A DNA stretch of 64,000 bases from Phytophthora colocasiae (lineage: Eukaryota > Oomycota > Peronosporomycetes > Peronosporales > Peronosporaceae). Both the position numbers and the translations under genes were made by a program. Positions 22,020-32,726 of the stretch are shown one piece after another. The notes under the pieces are model-generated. The model was given only the letters and a program-made list of their open reading frames with translations, was not told the DNA's origin and did not search any database. The stretch is taken from positions 1,302,001 through 1,366,000 of the forward strand of contig JAGKQI010000043.1 in assembly GCA_018806915.1 (NCBI GenBank), written 5' to 3'. Each line of letters starts with the position of its first letter. Position 1 is the first letter of the stretch.

Positions 22020-24497
22020 AATTGGCTGGATGGGGCGTATCAGGACCGAAAACCTGCAGCACGAAGAACTCAAGTAATCTCACCCGACGTCGACTTTGGG
22101 ATTCGATTAAGACAATTTGGGCGGCAGGGTGGAAGTTAAAGCAACCGACAGGGCTGAAGATGTGGGCTACACAATTCCAGCTGGAGGTCACATGTTTGTT
22201 GGCGAAAGAGTGGTCGTGAACTATGCGTTCAACTCGGGATTGCTGGAATAGGATTCAGACGCGCACCGCACGATAGATAGTAATCTTATCCACGCTGGCA
22301 CTGATAAAGCACGAGGACTGGAGTTCCGGCGGAAGCGATAACGACGTCACGTATGACAGTGGCGTCAATAGCGACTGCAAAGACTTGGACGACGGAGACA
22401 GTGATATAGTGTCGGGTGGAGAAGCTGTAGAGCTGTACCAGGCATTTATTGAGGCACTGGGTGTTGGAAATTGAGTTAGAAGCAAAGCAGCTGCGAAAGA
22501 AAGAGAGGCCGATTTTGTCCGAGTATGAAGCTGATAGTCCATGGTGGAGGATTGTGCAATACCTACCGGCAACTTCGGACGATGTATGGCTCTCCAAAGG
22601 TGTCAAAACATTCTAAGAGACCTCCACTTTGTTGACAATACGACCGAGAACCGCCGCGACAAGCTGTGGAAGTTGTGACCTGTCGTCGACAAGATTCAGC
22701 AGCGCTTTTTGGAGGGTTGGACACTGCCTGCTATCTTCTCTTTCTTTGAGGGTGTACTGCCGTCTACGTCAAGACGCAACACAACTCAAATGTTTATGTC
22801 CAACAAACCTCATAGGTAGGCACCCAAACTATTTATGACATGCGATGCGAAGACGGCATAATGCCACAGGTATTTTTTGTGATGTCGTAACTTGCGTTTT
22901 TTGTTTGTGCCTGACAGATTCTAAAGTCGTACCTTCAAGATTCGAGGTTGACGTCGGGAGACGTAGCGGAGACCTCAGTTGATTATAAGGCATGTGTCGC
23001 AGCAGCGGTGCGGGACTTGAAGGTGGTTCTGGATGCCAATTCTCACACCCGTGGCATGCAGTGGTAGTCGATAGATAGTACTCGTCGGTTCAGCTTGCCG
23101 TCGAACTGCTCGGTATGCGGTAGGGACTGTGATGGCAAATTACCTCGGAATTAGTGTTGGAAAATGCACATGCATTTGGGTGCTTTTAGAGGAAGATGCA
23201 GCATATGCTCTAAATGCAACTGCATTCAGACAACGAAGTTACTATCGTAATTGAGACTAAAATAGACGCTTAACATGCAAAACCAAACGGAACTAGACTG
23301 AACAATCCGTGCCTTCGTATGATACGTCTCCATCGTATTCGAAGGCATAATCGACGCTGTCCTCCTCCTCTGCACTCGAAGCATTGTCAGCATCTCTCGT
23401 CGCGGAGTTTTCCTCGCCTCCTTGAATGGTCCGCTGAGTGACGATCGCAAAAAGTATCAAAAACGCAGCATCGAGGCCGTTTCACATGTCGCATAAATTT
23501 GCACGTTCACCATTTTTGCTAAATGCACTGCAATTTCCAACACTACTCGGAATTGACAAAAACATCAAGTCAAAAAGCATGACTCGCCCAAAGAGCATTC
23601 CCCGCGAACCGTCACGTTTTCGCGCTCTGTCGCTGCAGCATGGTTACGTTTCTTTGGTGGGACAGAAAGACGGTTTAATATCTGGGTACGGGTTCCTCAA
23701 TGACCCATTAAACGATCTCGAGAAAAATAAAGCGGGTTGGTGCGATTGAAGTCGCTTGTCCGAAAGCTGTAACTGACTAGGATGGGCGGGCCGATCGCCA
23801 TGATCAACTCTGCCTTCATTCTTAACTCGCTGCATAAGTCTAGAAAGTTTCGTAAGAACTACAAGAGCCTTTTTTGGGGTTTCTCGACTTAGCGCTGGTG
23901 AATGCGTATATCCCGCACAAATAGAGAGTCAAGAATAAGACGCCGGTGGCGATGAAGCGATCGGAGTGGTTCCCACCACTCTATGCTCTTCAGAACCAGC
24001 TCCTCCAACTGAAAGCGGAGGACTTCGTTGGAGATGAAGCTACACCACCTCCCGTTAGCCATAAGCGCAAGCGCATGACGGCACGCCTGATTCACGGGCT
24101 TCAGCAATCTAAATACTGGGTTGTCGTCAGTGGCGTCCAGAAGCCCCGTCAGAGGTCATTTAAAATTTGCGCCCTCTTACTCACGTGCAAGAAGAATGCA
24201 TACGCCACTACTTACTACTGTGAATCGATAGCGCGATGTGCTGGTCGTGCCTCCAAATACGCCGTGAAGACCTGCTACGATATTTGGCATGAAGACTTCG
24301 GTGCTGGTGAAGCCATACCAGCGAGCATCGGAAACGCGTTGAGCTTCGACGGCCTGGTAAAAAAGCAGGGCCAAGGCAGAAGACACGGTGCGAACTTCGT
24401 CTTGAAAGGCAAGACGACCATGGTGGAAACGACAGTGGCGACGGCGACGACGAGGAGGGAAGCTGAATTGCCTGCCTTTCAAGCGATGAGTGGTTAG
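22020..24497 (+). pseudogene. piggyBac-like transposase pseudogene
   Basis: Pieces of the DDE_Tnp_1_7 family lie in order on the plus strand. They are a W-rich N-terminal domain near 22080-22150, an acidic linker, the core at about 22608-22868 (RDLHFVDNT, VVDKIQQRFLEGW, SNKPHR), and a second core part at 22920-23140 containing VVVDR. The core continues after a MITE insertion at 23554-23920 (TRPKSIPRE, LGFLDLALVNAYI). The C-terminal Cys-rich domain is at 23946-24497 (TYYCESIARC, CYDIWHEDF). Stops interrupt several pieces. The position usually holding the first catalytic Asp (FDEG type) reads FFEG near 22740. A GT-AG intron of 51 nt seems preserved at 22869-22919. Confidence 0.82.
23152..23545. 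mobile_element. hAT-type MITE inserted in the piggyBac pseudogene
   Basis: The 394-bp insert has terminal inverted repeats beginning TAGTGTTGGAAA at both ends, with a second matching word TGCATTT just inside. It is flanked by a perfect 8-bp direct repeat CTCGGAAT (23144-23151 and 23546-23553). Eight-base target duplications and TAGTG termini are hallmarks of hAT elements. Removing the insert and one duplication restores the piggyBac reading frame (ANYLGIDKN), which confirms the boundaries. On the minus strand about 40 codons of acidic sequence (EEEDSVDYAFEYDGD) could be the C-terminal tail of a lost hAT transposase. Confidence 0.88.
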
Positions 24498-25653
24498 TTT
24501 TCGTGTGTTTGAATTTATATTTTTGAATCAATGTATTTTCTTCTGCGTAAAACCTGAGCTGAGTGGAGTGTCAGAGCAAAAGAAAAGGCCATCTGCTGGT
24601 CCTTTGGCAGAGCAAAAGTAATTCTGTAGATTATTTAGCAACCTTCTCGTACTTTGAGCAAGCAGTCAAACTCTCCTACGGTTACGCTATGGTATTAAAT
24701 CCAGAGTGTTTTCATAAAGTTCAGCGTTCGTAGAGATTCCATTGAGTGGTTGACAGCGACCCGCTGTTGGTTGTTGTTCGAATGTAGGTCATGGTGTGGT
24801 TTACAAATTATAGAGTGTAGCAAAAGATGTACACTAAAGTGAGTGTTGTTCGAATGTACAAAATACATGACGATTTAAACGCTGGTGGTACGCAAAGTCT
24901 GCATGGGTCGCAGTTTGTGTGAGGTAGTTCTGGCTCTTTCAGGAGCAAGATACGTGTATCAAGACCAGGAAGGAATGTTGCATTACCACAGCTACTGTAG
25001 ACATTTCAGCATGTACCGCAGCCTAAAATGGGCATCAACGACTGAATAGGTTTCGCCGGCATTTTGGTGCCTTTGATGAAGCACGCAAAGAACGTCAGGA
25101 CCGTTGCGCCGCAGCTGACCATGTCAGGCTGGCGTAGATTCGTCTCCATCTTGATTGTCAGAAGCTGGTACATCTCTCCAAACGCAACCTTCAGCTGCGT
25201 TTCACAGTCATCGTAATATTTTCACGTGGGCGCTTGCAGTGGATCCGGAAACGTGATTCCCCGGCTATAAGAGCAACGTCGCTTATCTTTACTTTACCAT
25301 CGCACGCGAACATGCGATTGATAGCAAGCAGATGAACGAGATGAACAAGATCTTCTTTCCGGACGATGTGAAGAATGCTGGAGACACTGACGCTCCAATT
25401 TATATTGCTGTCTGTTCGGATAAGGAATCATGCCAAAAGTTTGTTCACCATGAAAGTCGAACACGCTTTAGCACAGAGTTGGAAGTGCGCTGACAGAATA
25501 TTTCGTGCGTGGTGGCCTGGTACTCTACCGCGGAAGGCGTCCCAGTCCTCGTATTTTTTGCGCGTAAACTATTGGGTTTTTTACATTAACTACCCATTAA
25601 GGTACGATACTACTCGGTGACGCGAACCAGTTCCTTAAAACAATGATGTTTGC
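24498..25653. other. Intergenic with gene relics
   Basis: No intact gene. A minus-strand open stretch at about 25231-25018 (around 70 codons, contains FGEMYQLLTIKMETN and CGATVLTFFACFIKG) reads like an exon of a protein I do not recognise. A plus-strand stretch at 25330-25480 (FFPDDVKNAGDTDAPIYIA) also looks coding. Neither has a start, splice context or partner. The 14-mer GTTGTTCGAATGTA occurs twice, about 73 bp apart, near 24775 and 24848. Confidence 0.4.
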
Positions 25654-26016
25654 TTGATTTCTGACCAGCAGCACTTCTCGTTTACGAACAAGCACAAGAA
25701 GCCCGACTCCAAGCGACTGGTGGCCTTCATGCGGCTGTTCATCGACGACGGGTACGTGCTCGACGATTCATCAACCACCTACAAAGCCAATGTCCGTCAG
25801 CTTGGAGAGCGAGCATCGCAAGAAATCACAGCGTTCCTTAGTGCTCAAGGTATACCGTCAAAGGGGTCCAACGCGGTGCTCAAAGTGCTTTGTCAACTGC
25901 ATCGCGAGGGTATCCTGAATGGCCGCATCTCTGCCTACCAACATCGCCTCGCGGTCGGCCGCATCGCAGATCCTGCACCAAGTCACTGCCAAATTGTGCT
26001 CAAAATGCGGTTGTAA
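25654..26016 (+). CDS. Hypothetical 120-codon frame, probably the last exon of a relic
   Basis: The frame is open from about 25654. The first codons overlap a good splice acceptor (tttctgaccag, ending at 25670), so the real start is probably an exon beginning QHFSFTNKHKKPDSKRL. The product is basic and helical, with LRQL/ERASQEITAFL and SNAVLKVL segments. I do not recognise the family. It may belong with the coding-looking plus-strand stretch at 25330-25480, about 200 bp upstream. Surrounded by transposon debris, it could equally be part of a mobile element. Confidence 0.35.
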   Translation: MISDQQHFSFTNKHKKPDSKRLVAFMRLFIDDGYVLDDSSTTYKANVRQLGERASQEITAFLSAQGIPSKGSNAVLKVLCQLHREGILNGRISAYQHRLAVGRIADPAPSHCQIVLKMRL

Positions 26017-26100
26017 CGCAGTCCGGCGTCCATTGTAATACAGCTTGCAATTTTTATCCCTGTTAGCATTTACATCGGTAACAGGCAATCGAGATTGAAT

Positions 26101-26164
26101 ATCGATGGGTGGAATCGAACCACCACCTTCCCTTTCGGGAGCTCTTCCGTTGAGCTACATCGAT
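26101..26164 (-). ncRNA. tRNA-like 64-mer with contracted anticodon arm
   Basis: On the minus strand a perfect 7-bp acceptor stem (ATCGATG with CATCGAT) encloses TA, a perfect 4-bp D stem (GCTC/GAGC, box A-like TAGCTCAACGG) and a perfect 5-bp T arm (GGTGG TTCGATT CCACC, a canonical box B). Only 16 nt lie between D stem and T stem, where a normal tRNA has about 23. The anticodon arm collapses to a CCC-GAAA-GGG mini-hairpin, so no anticodon can be read. It is probably a tRNA pseudogene or the head of a tRNA-derived SINE. No TTTT terminator follows within 50 nt. Confidence 0.55.
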
Positions 26165-26699
26165 GGGGGTTAGTACAACAACATTGCAGGGATACTCATC
26201 TGGGTGCCCGACGGGGAATTACAAGCCTCAGTAACTTCGCGGCCAGGACAACCCTCGTTGGGACACCGATGCTCAGCCATTCACGCGGAACTGCAGTATA
26301 CCACGCGAACCAGGTGTTCACAAGTGGTGCCGTCTTTGATCGGCGCCGGCGCTTCACTGGTACGTTTTCATCTTCGTCTTTTGATCGCTTCTTTTGATTC
26401 TCACATGCCCTGCCGAGTATGAATTTGTAGACTCTAGAAAGTTTACTCGAACTTCAAGGTTCCGATTGACCTCGATTAACCGTTCAATTAAGGCGCTTTG
26501 GTGATCGAACGCAACTTTGGTCTTGCGTTCCCTCCCATTAGATCATCTGCAGTGGCTTTCGTGTGAGCAGTTGACCTTGCGAGTTGCTGTGACCATGCCA
26601 ACAATCTTGTCGTTGTCACTCCAGACGCTTCGGTACAGCGCTGGATCGTCTTTCATCTTTCATTTTCATCGCGGAAGCGTCTTCATTGAACTTCATCAA

Positions 26700-29600
26700 C
26701 GCCGGGTAATGTTGGATGATGGTTGCTGTCAGGACATCAATCACACCACTGCTGAGGTTAAAAGAAATTGTTGGTGAGTCCATGGCTAGCATTGAAGCGT
26801 TTGAAGCTAACCGCTCTGATTTCCTCTTGTGTGACCGAGTCGACAATACCTAACGACGGAAGAACAGCGCGTGCCATATCTAGGTTCAGTGTACCGATGA
26901 TACCCATTGTTGCGAGGATATGGCTACATATCCATCCAGTCTGCCGGTTCCCTTTGCACCCCCAGAAGTATCCTCTACGGACGTTGGTTATCTGTGACAA
27001 TTGCAACCAACATTTACCCTATAGTATCGTCAAATGTATGTGTAAATGATCCTCTTACCTGGTCACTCGTCCATATCGTTTGTATTTTGAATCGTTCTTT
27101 TTTTTTACTCTGACCAACACTCAATGCAAAGCGAGATAGTGTAACAACATTGATGTAGCTGTTGCGTTTTTGGCGAGTTGACCACCGAGCGACTTGATGT
27201 ATCTGTCAATCGCGACATTAGACTCAATCATACAAATAAACGGAAACTATTGAGTCATTTGAACCTGTTCATACGCTGATCCGTTACGGTTGTTCCTTGT
27301 CGGTTCTTGACAGAGTATGCATAGTCACTTGAGTTGCACACGACTGCTAGAGTCTCATCTGACTCAGCATCCGTACCAAGACGGATATAATTTCGTGGAT
27401 CGTCCTTGATATTCTTCGCTTTAACAAAAATGTCTGCAGGAATTGGACCTACACAGCAACATAGTGAGAACATAGGCGAAGACAGAATCCATTGGCATAC
27501 CCACCTTCCCCGAAATGACCCATGTACTGAGACGTAGCTTCTTGGCCATAAAATGCAAGCACACCAGGAAAACTTTCGTTAACTACGGTTGCCGTGTTAT
27601 CTCGTAGACCGGGGATGCAACACTTTTTTATGCTTGCGTTGAATGACTCCAACGCGTTTTGTGAAGGCGTAATTCCGAGAGTTCCAGCACCAGCAGAAGC
27701 AAACCATGAATCACATGGTGCAGTAAGATTGTTTTCTTCGAACCAATCGGCATAGTCGTCTTCACCGCCCTTTCGCCACTCACGGATACACAACTTAGCA
27801 AATGCTGCGAAGTGTTGCGCCGAGAGTTGGATCCACCCGATGTGTATCGAGATGTGTGTGTCGTAGTACGCACGTTGTTTAACCCCTCCAAACCGGATGC
27901 TGCATAATGCAGCTTAGATTTGAAGGCGTAAACTGAATATATTCAGTTTAAGCTAAATTTGACTTGAAGTTTGTATGCCTGTCCTTTCCCCCGACACAGC
28001 GCTTTACAAATACCAAGTCAAAAAAAAGTTTCGTTTCTGTACGTGTCTTTTTATTTTCATGCGAACAAAGACCAGTGATTTTTGAAAATTTGAAAAACAA
28101 GTTTTCGTTCCCGCTGAATGAGTGGCTAACAGCGTCCAGCTAACTCCCGCGCTTTAAAATCTGACCTCATTCTAGAATTTGCGCAGCTGGAGCTCAAGTC
28201 AACAGCGGAGAAGATGATAAGGCCGTAGGGGAAGGTGCTGCGCGATTCCGAGGTCAGAGGACGAGACCTGTCGTTCAAATCAGTGTGGAAGGAGCTGAAA
28301 AGAGAAGGGTGGACACGCAAGCCACCGCCACGGCGCAGTTTGGACGATCGCTACTTCTACATCCGGCCTGGTGAAAGTGCAAGCGGGACAGAAGGTGTTC
28401 ATTCCTTTCGGGGTGAAGAGGCTGTACTGGAATACTATGCAAACGGTATGCATTGTGAGGTCGCACTCTGTGGTTTACTTGCTATGTGCTGCATCTAACT
28501 TCAACTACTGCGTGAAGCAGACATAGCACATGGCACGTCAGAGTGATGAATGGCGCAACGAAGGCACGCAGGCGAAGCGCCGCCAACGTGCATGCAAGGT
28601 CTGCTCCGTTCTGCGAGCTGAAAATCAACGCGCCTCCACGACGACGTACTTCTGTAACGACTGCAACACAGCGGGACCGATCTTCCTCTGCATGCGAGCC
28701 GGCGCAATGTTCGTGGAGTTGCCATGACTTGCTCGGGCATATGGCACAAGGAGTGGATGAATGGGAAATTGTTCCCCGTGGATAATGGCAAGGTCATCCG
28801 AGTTCGCCGCAGAGAAACCACGAACGTTCCAGGAACACCTTCCACGCCTGGTACTCCGGCTTCAAACAAGAGACGTCGAACGAGCCCGTAGTGCGTAGGA
28901 TGCATATTAACCTGCCAATAAACTGCATATATGCAGGCTCTGACTAGGAAACGTGATCATTTTCGTTGTCTTTGGTGGCTAATCTGCTCACTACAGGGAA
29001 CCTTGAACTTCATCATGACTTGCCTGTTTTCACTAACTAGGATCATGGCCTGCATCATATTCGCGCGTCTTCACTCAACAACCGAGAGTTTTCAGTTGAT
29101 TGCTTGCGATCCTTGCACCGTATTTGCACAAGGACTGATAGTTTCAACTGATTGCTCAACCTCACACCAGAAGATTGCACACCTGTAAGGATCTGTATGG
29201 ATGACACCCCTACTTTATGTATAGAAATTTGTATGGGAAGTTCTGATTTCTAAAATTCAGAAAACAATGACCTGGATGACAATGTTTCTGTTCGACGTGT
29301 GACCTGTCACTATCCGCGATATGTAGCATAATGCAAAATTAGACGGCAAGTCATGGCCCATTATGCAGCTTATATGCGGGATTAGCAAGCCTCTTGTAAC
29401 TGCACATCCTGAATCCTATCTTCCCTAACCTTGTTTTTATACAAACATTAAGTCTAATTATGCTGCATATGCAGTTTACATGTTCCTTTCGGCTCCCGGT
29501 CTGGAGGGGTTAAGACGCCCTTTCTGTTCACAACTCTTTCGCCGGAAATGAGGCCAACACGTCAAAAGTGATACACCAGCCCACGTTGATCGGAAAGCAT

Positions 29601-29980
29601 TTGCAATTGGCCACGAATGGTCCAAGCTGCCAAACTTGATTTGCAGATCAATATCAAAGATGATTTTTGCGAAATCTTTCGTAGACTGGAACAGTGTAGA
29701 ATATGTTGCTTCATGTTCAATCAAACAAACATGAACGTGAATGGTACAAAATGTTTTGAATATTTGTGATAGACGTATCTTGTACATGTACAGTAGTTCC
29801 GAAGCAAACGAGTGTCCAGCCCTCGAATAAACTTTGTATGTCCCGTCTGTAGACCCTAGCACACCATCGTCTCCTTGATCTCGATGGGCGTAGAAAACAT
29901 TACAAAATGCACGCCTGCTCGAAAAGACAATGACAATTGCTTCAACCTCCCGACCACAATTTCCTAGCCTCATTATCATG
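26700..29980 (-). mobile_element. MULE transposase (SWIM type) split by a piggyBac insertion
   Basis: The N-terminal half is at 29979-29514, with STDGTYKVYSR (first catalytic Asp) and FGSLDHSWPIANAF (second). The C-terminal half runs from 27878 downward: HISIHIGWIQLSAQHF, GITPSQNALESFNASI (catalytic Glu), DPRNYIRL, and a SWIM zinc-binding motif (GCKGN ... WICSH) near 26950. The halves are separated by a piggyBac derivative with TTAA on each side. Joined across one TTAA, the frame continues as KGRL-KQRAYYD, which aligns with KRLKTPEFYD of the other MULE at 57.6-59.5 kb. A GT-AG intron of about 57 nt seems preserved near 27508-27452. Stops after MNRFK and elsewhere show it is inactive. Confidence 0.85.
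27883..29509 (+). mobile_element. Non-autonomous piggyBac derivative with TTAA target duplications
   Basis: The element is bounded by TTAA at 27879-27882 and 29510-29513. Its inverted termini are CCCCTCCAAACCGG (27883-27896) and, on the other strand, CCCCTCCAGACCGG, with one mismatch in 14. Subterminal words like GCATAATGCAGC recur near both ends. TTAA duplication and CCC-starting ends are diagnostic of piggyBac. Inside are only the N-terminal domain (28235-28498, RDLSFKSVWKELKREGW ... EAVLEYYAN) and the C-terminal Cys-rich domain (28530-28891, CKVCSVLR, FCNDCN, CSGIWHKEW), the latter with one frameshift. The catalytic core is missing, so it is an internal deletion product that must have moved with help from another copy. 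Confidence 0.9.
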
Positions 29981-30116
29981 ATTGCAGTGCAGCCTTCGTT
30001 GATGTACTTGAAACACTCGTTTTCTATCCATTCAACTGTTCAAACTGTTTCCGAAAACAAAAAGGGATTTACATTCCAATGCTTTTCCTCAAGTAATAAC
30101 ACCCAAATGGGAAAGA

Positions 30117-32204
30117 TCAGCATAACTCGACGAGATCTCCAATTTGGCCCTTCGTGCCTCCGGATACTTGGAAATCTACACAGACTTTACCAGCCTTACC
30201 GAAAGGTTTTTCAATCACACCTTCGTTTGCGTCGTCAGTGACGCACCTCACCCGAGAACCAACTGCCTCTTTCGCTTCCTGCTCGCTATCAAACAAACCA
30301 GTAACGACTGCGAACGGATTTCTCCCTTCTGCAGTTGTCTCACCCTTTAGTCGCTCAATTTGTCCGCTCCGAGCAACATCTATTCCAACTCCACAGGCTG
30401 TTTTAATCGTAAGACTACCGCTTTCCTTTGGCACCATGTCTGATAGTCGATCTGGGATCTCCTTAAAAGCTTCGGGATACAACAACTGATTGTCTTGCAC
30501 AAATGATGGTCTGGTAGACTTAGCGGTGGTCTTCGAAAAATTGCCAGGTCCAGTCGTCTTCCCCTTCAATTGGGGCGGCTTCAACGTCATCAATTTAAAG
30601 AAACGCAAAGTAAACTTCTCCCCTGGAGTCAGAATCGACTGGAGAGATGGAGAATCTGGAACAGGAGCGATACGAAACTTGCCAGCTTTACCAAAAGGTC
30701 CAAGAATCGTCCCTAACACCCGCGAGTTTTCGAATAATACCACTGATCCTAGATACACACTCCACTTGACATCTTTTGAGAACATTTCACGACCGATCAC
30801 CTCTTTTACGTCGTCCTTGTTGTTCAAGACTACTTTATCCACGACACCTTCTCGACTCTTTACTCGTCCAATTTGTAGATTGCTTAGTCCAACCACACCA
30901 CTGTGAACAGCACTCAATGCACGTAATTCCTCCTTACTGGATCCCATAACACTCTGAACAACCCCAGAGAAAGCCAATCGACACGAGAAGCGCTTGGCAT
31001 CAAGATCCAGCCGCGAACACACCACAAGCGTCTTCGGGGGGCAGAAAACTGCCTTCTCGAATTGAAGCAGGGCGAACACAATGCCGTCATCAGCGTGCTT
31101 CTTGTCCAGAAGCTCGTCCACGTATTCGTACAGCGCTGACGGATTAAACTCCGTATCCCCACCTTTATTCCCACCCAGCTGAGTGAAGAATGTAGTCATT
31201 GCTACGACTGTAGTGTGCCCCACAGTAACGTGAAATTTACCCCCACTTTTGCACGTTATACCGCTATAGAACGGCACTTTCGTCACTGGAATCACCACTT
31301 GTGTTACTGGAGTTAAACTACCTGGAGGTGAGACGGCCAAAGCTCTCTCAACAAGAGCAGGGTCCAAACCGTTCACTCTCAAACCCACTCGATCGCCTTG
31401 GGAACACTTGGCTACGTCTTTCTTGAACACCTGCACACCCTTCACCTTGGCTGTAGCTCCAAGAGGCAACAGTTCCAGCTCATCTCCTCTCCCCAGAGCT
31501 CCAGACAACACAGTTCCAGTTAAAACGGCACCCTTCCCAGGAACACTGAAGCAGTGGTCCACTGCAAGGCGGAATCCACCGGAAGTATCGCGCTCTGGGA
31601 CTTGTAAATTCGCACTTAGTGCTTCCAAAAGCTCTGGGATCCCTTGAGGGTCTTGATCCGAGCCTACAGCAACAGGGACCAGTGGAATGGAGCTGGGATC
31701 ATGGAAGTTGAAGTTTGTAGCCATGAACGAGCGCACCTCATGGCTACATTTGGCAATCACGTCGTCCCTTTCAGCAGAAGACAACAAATCGATCTTGGTT
31801 AAAGCCACTACCACACTCCGTTTAGCGATCAATGTAGCCAAGAGCAGACTCTCAATTGTCTGAGCCTGCAGTCCTTTGCGGCAGTCCACTACCAGTAAAA
31901 CAGTGTCGATGATGGCTACACCTCCCAAAATCGTTCGGAAAAGAGACGCATGACCCGGACAGTCCACCAACGTGACTTGCAGAGATGGCTTCACTTGTGC
32001 TGATGGCTTCAGAATGAAACTAGAGAAGCCCAAGTCCAACGTAATACCGCGCTGTCGACTCTGCGGGTCTTTGTCTAGTGCTGCGGTGGACAGTTGCGTG
32101 CTCAACGCGCGTACGAGGCTCGTCTTGCCGCTGTCCACATGCCCCAACACGCCCACATTTACGTTGAGCATTTGGAAAGTGGCTACGTTTGATGTGGTGT
32201 ACAT
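30117..32204 (-). CDS. EEFSEC: Selenocysteine-specific elongation factor eEFSec (SelB family)
   Basis: The 695-aa single-exon GTPase delivers Sec-tRNA to ribosomes at UGA codons. The GTPase motifs are in order: P-loop GHVDSGKT (about residue 20), switch region QRGITLDLG, DCPGH (about residue 81) and TKID (about residue 137), where most family members have NKID. Two beta-barrel domains follow, then a C-terminal domain with two GKAGK-containing beta strands, as in eukaryotic eEFSec. The length fits the family (about 580-700). ATG 32204 is upstream of a second Met at residue 12; GTPase homology starts right after it, so either could be used. Only 93 bp separate this start from the divergent Tudor-like gene. 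Its presence implies the organism makes selenoproteins; no SECIS element was recognised in this window. Confidence 0.92.
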   Translation of the reverse strand: MYTTSNVATFQMLNVNVGVLGHVDSGKTSLVRALSTQLSTAALDKDPQSRQRGITLDLGFSSFILKPSAQVKPSLQVTLVDCPGHASLFRTILGGVAIIDTVLLVVDCRKGLQAQTIESLLLATLIAKRSVVVALTKIDLLSSAERDDVIAKCSHEVRSFMATNFNFHDPSSIPLVPVAVGSDQDPQGIPELLEALSANLQVPERDTSGGFRLAVDHCFSVPGKGAVLTGTVLSGALGRGDELELLPLGATAKVKGVQVFKKDVAKCSQGDRVGLRVNGLDPALVERALAVSPPGSLTPVTQVVIPVTKVPFYSGITCKSGGKFHVTVGHTTVVAMTTFFTQLGGNKGGDTEFNPSALYEYVDELLDKKHADDGIVFALLQFEKAVFCPPKTLVVCSRLDLDAKRFSCRLAFSGVVQSVMGSSKEELRALSAVHSGVVGLSNLQIGRVKSREGVVDKVVLNNKDDVKEVIGREMFSKDVKWSVYLGSVVLFENSRVLGTILGPFGKAGKFRIAPVPDSPSLQSILTPGEKFTLRFFKLMTLKPPQLKGKTTGPGNFSKTTAKSTRPSFVQDNQLLYPEAFKEIPDRLSDMVPKESGSLTIKTACGVGIDVARSGQIERLKGETTAEGRNPFAVVTGLFDSEQEAKEAVGSRVRCVTDDANEGVIEKPFGKAGKVCVDFQVSGGTKGQIGDLVELC

Positions 32205-32297
32205 ACTGTCACAAAAGGTGTAGCCATGTTCGAATTATGTCGTTTCGGGGGATCGTTATTGTAGCCATTTCCTGACCATTGCTATCATAGCATTGCT

Positions 32298-32695
32298 ATG
32301 CGTGGAGTGGAAGCTGTCGGGTGTCGTGTGCAAGTGTATTGGGAAGGCGAGGACGAATGGTTTGAAGGTGTAGTGGACTCGTATTCCGATGAAAAAGGGT
32401 ATTTTATTAAGTACGAGGATGGCGAGGAGCAATGTAGTTGGAGACACGCTGTTAAAAAACATTTTTTTTTACATTTTATCATATCCTTTTGTTCTGTAGC
32501 TGGATGTGGGGGAACATCCGATCAAGTTTTTACCAGAGTTAGGAAGTGGGAGAAGTGGTAATAATTCAGTTGGAGATGGGGAGAATCATGAAGAGAATGA
32601 CGAATCTGATACTGAAAACTACGAGGAAGAACAAGAAGAAGAGTACGAAGACGACAATGAACATGAGGAACAAGACGAGCGAGTAGCTATCGTAG

Positions 32696-32726
<31 letters not shown>

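Noticed and set aside
23226..23450. 74-codon minus-strand frame inside the MITE
   Set aside because: Its composition is not protein-like. The neighbouring acidic frame is a better candidate for residual hAT coding sequence.
26095..26397. 100-codon frame starting in the tRNA-like sequence
   Set aside because: The first codons are the reverse reading of a tRNA-like structure, a common false protein; the rest has no features.
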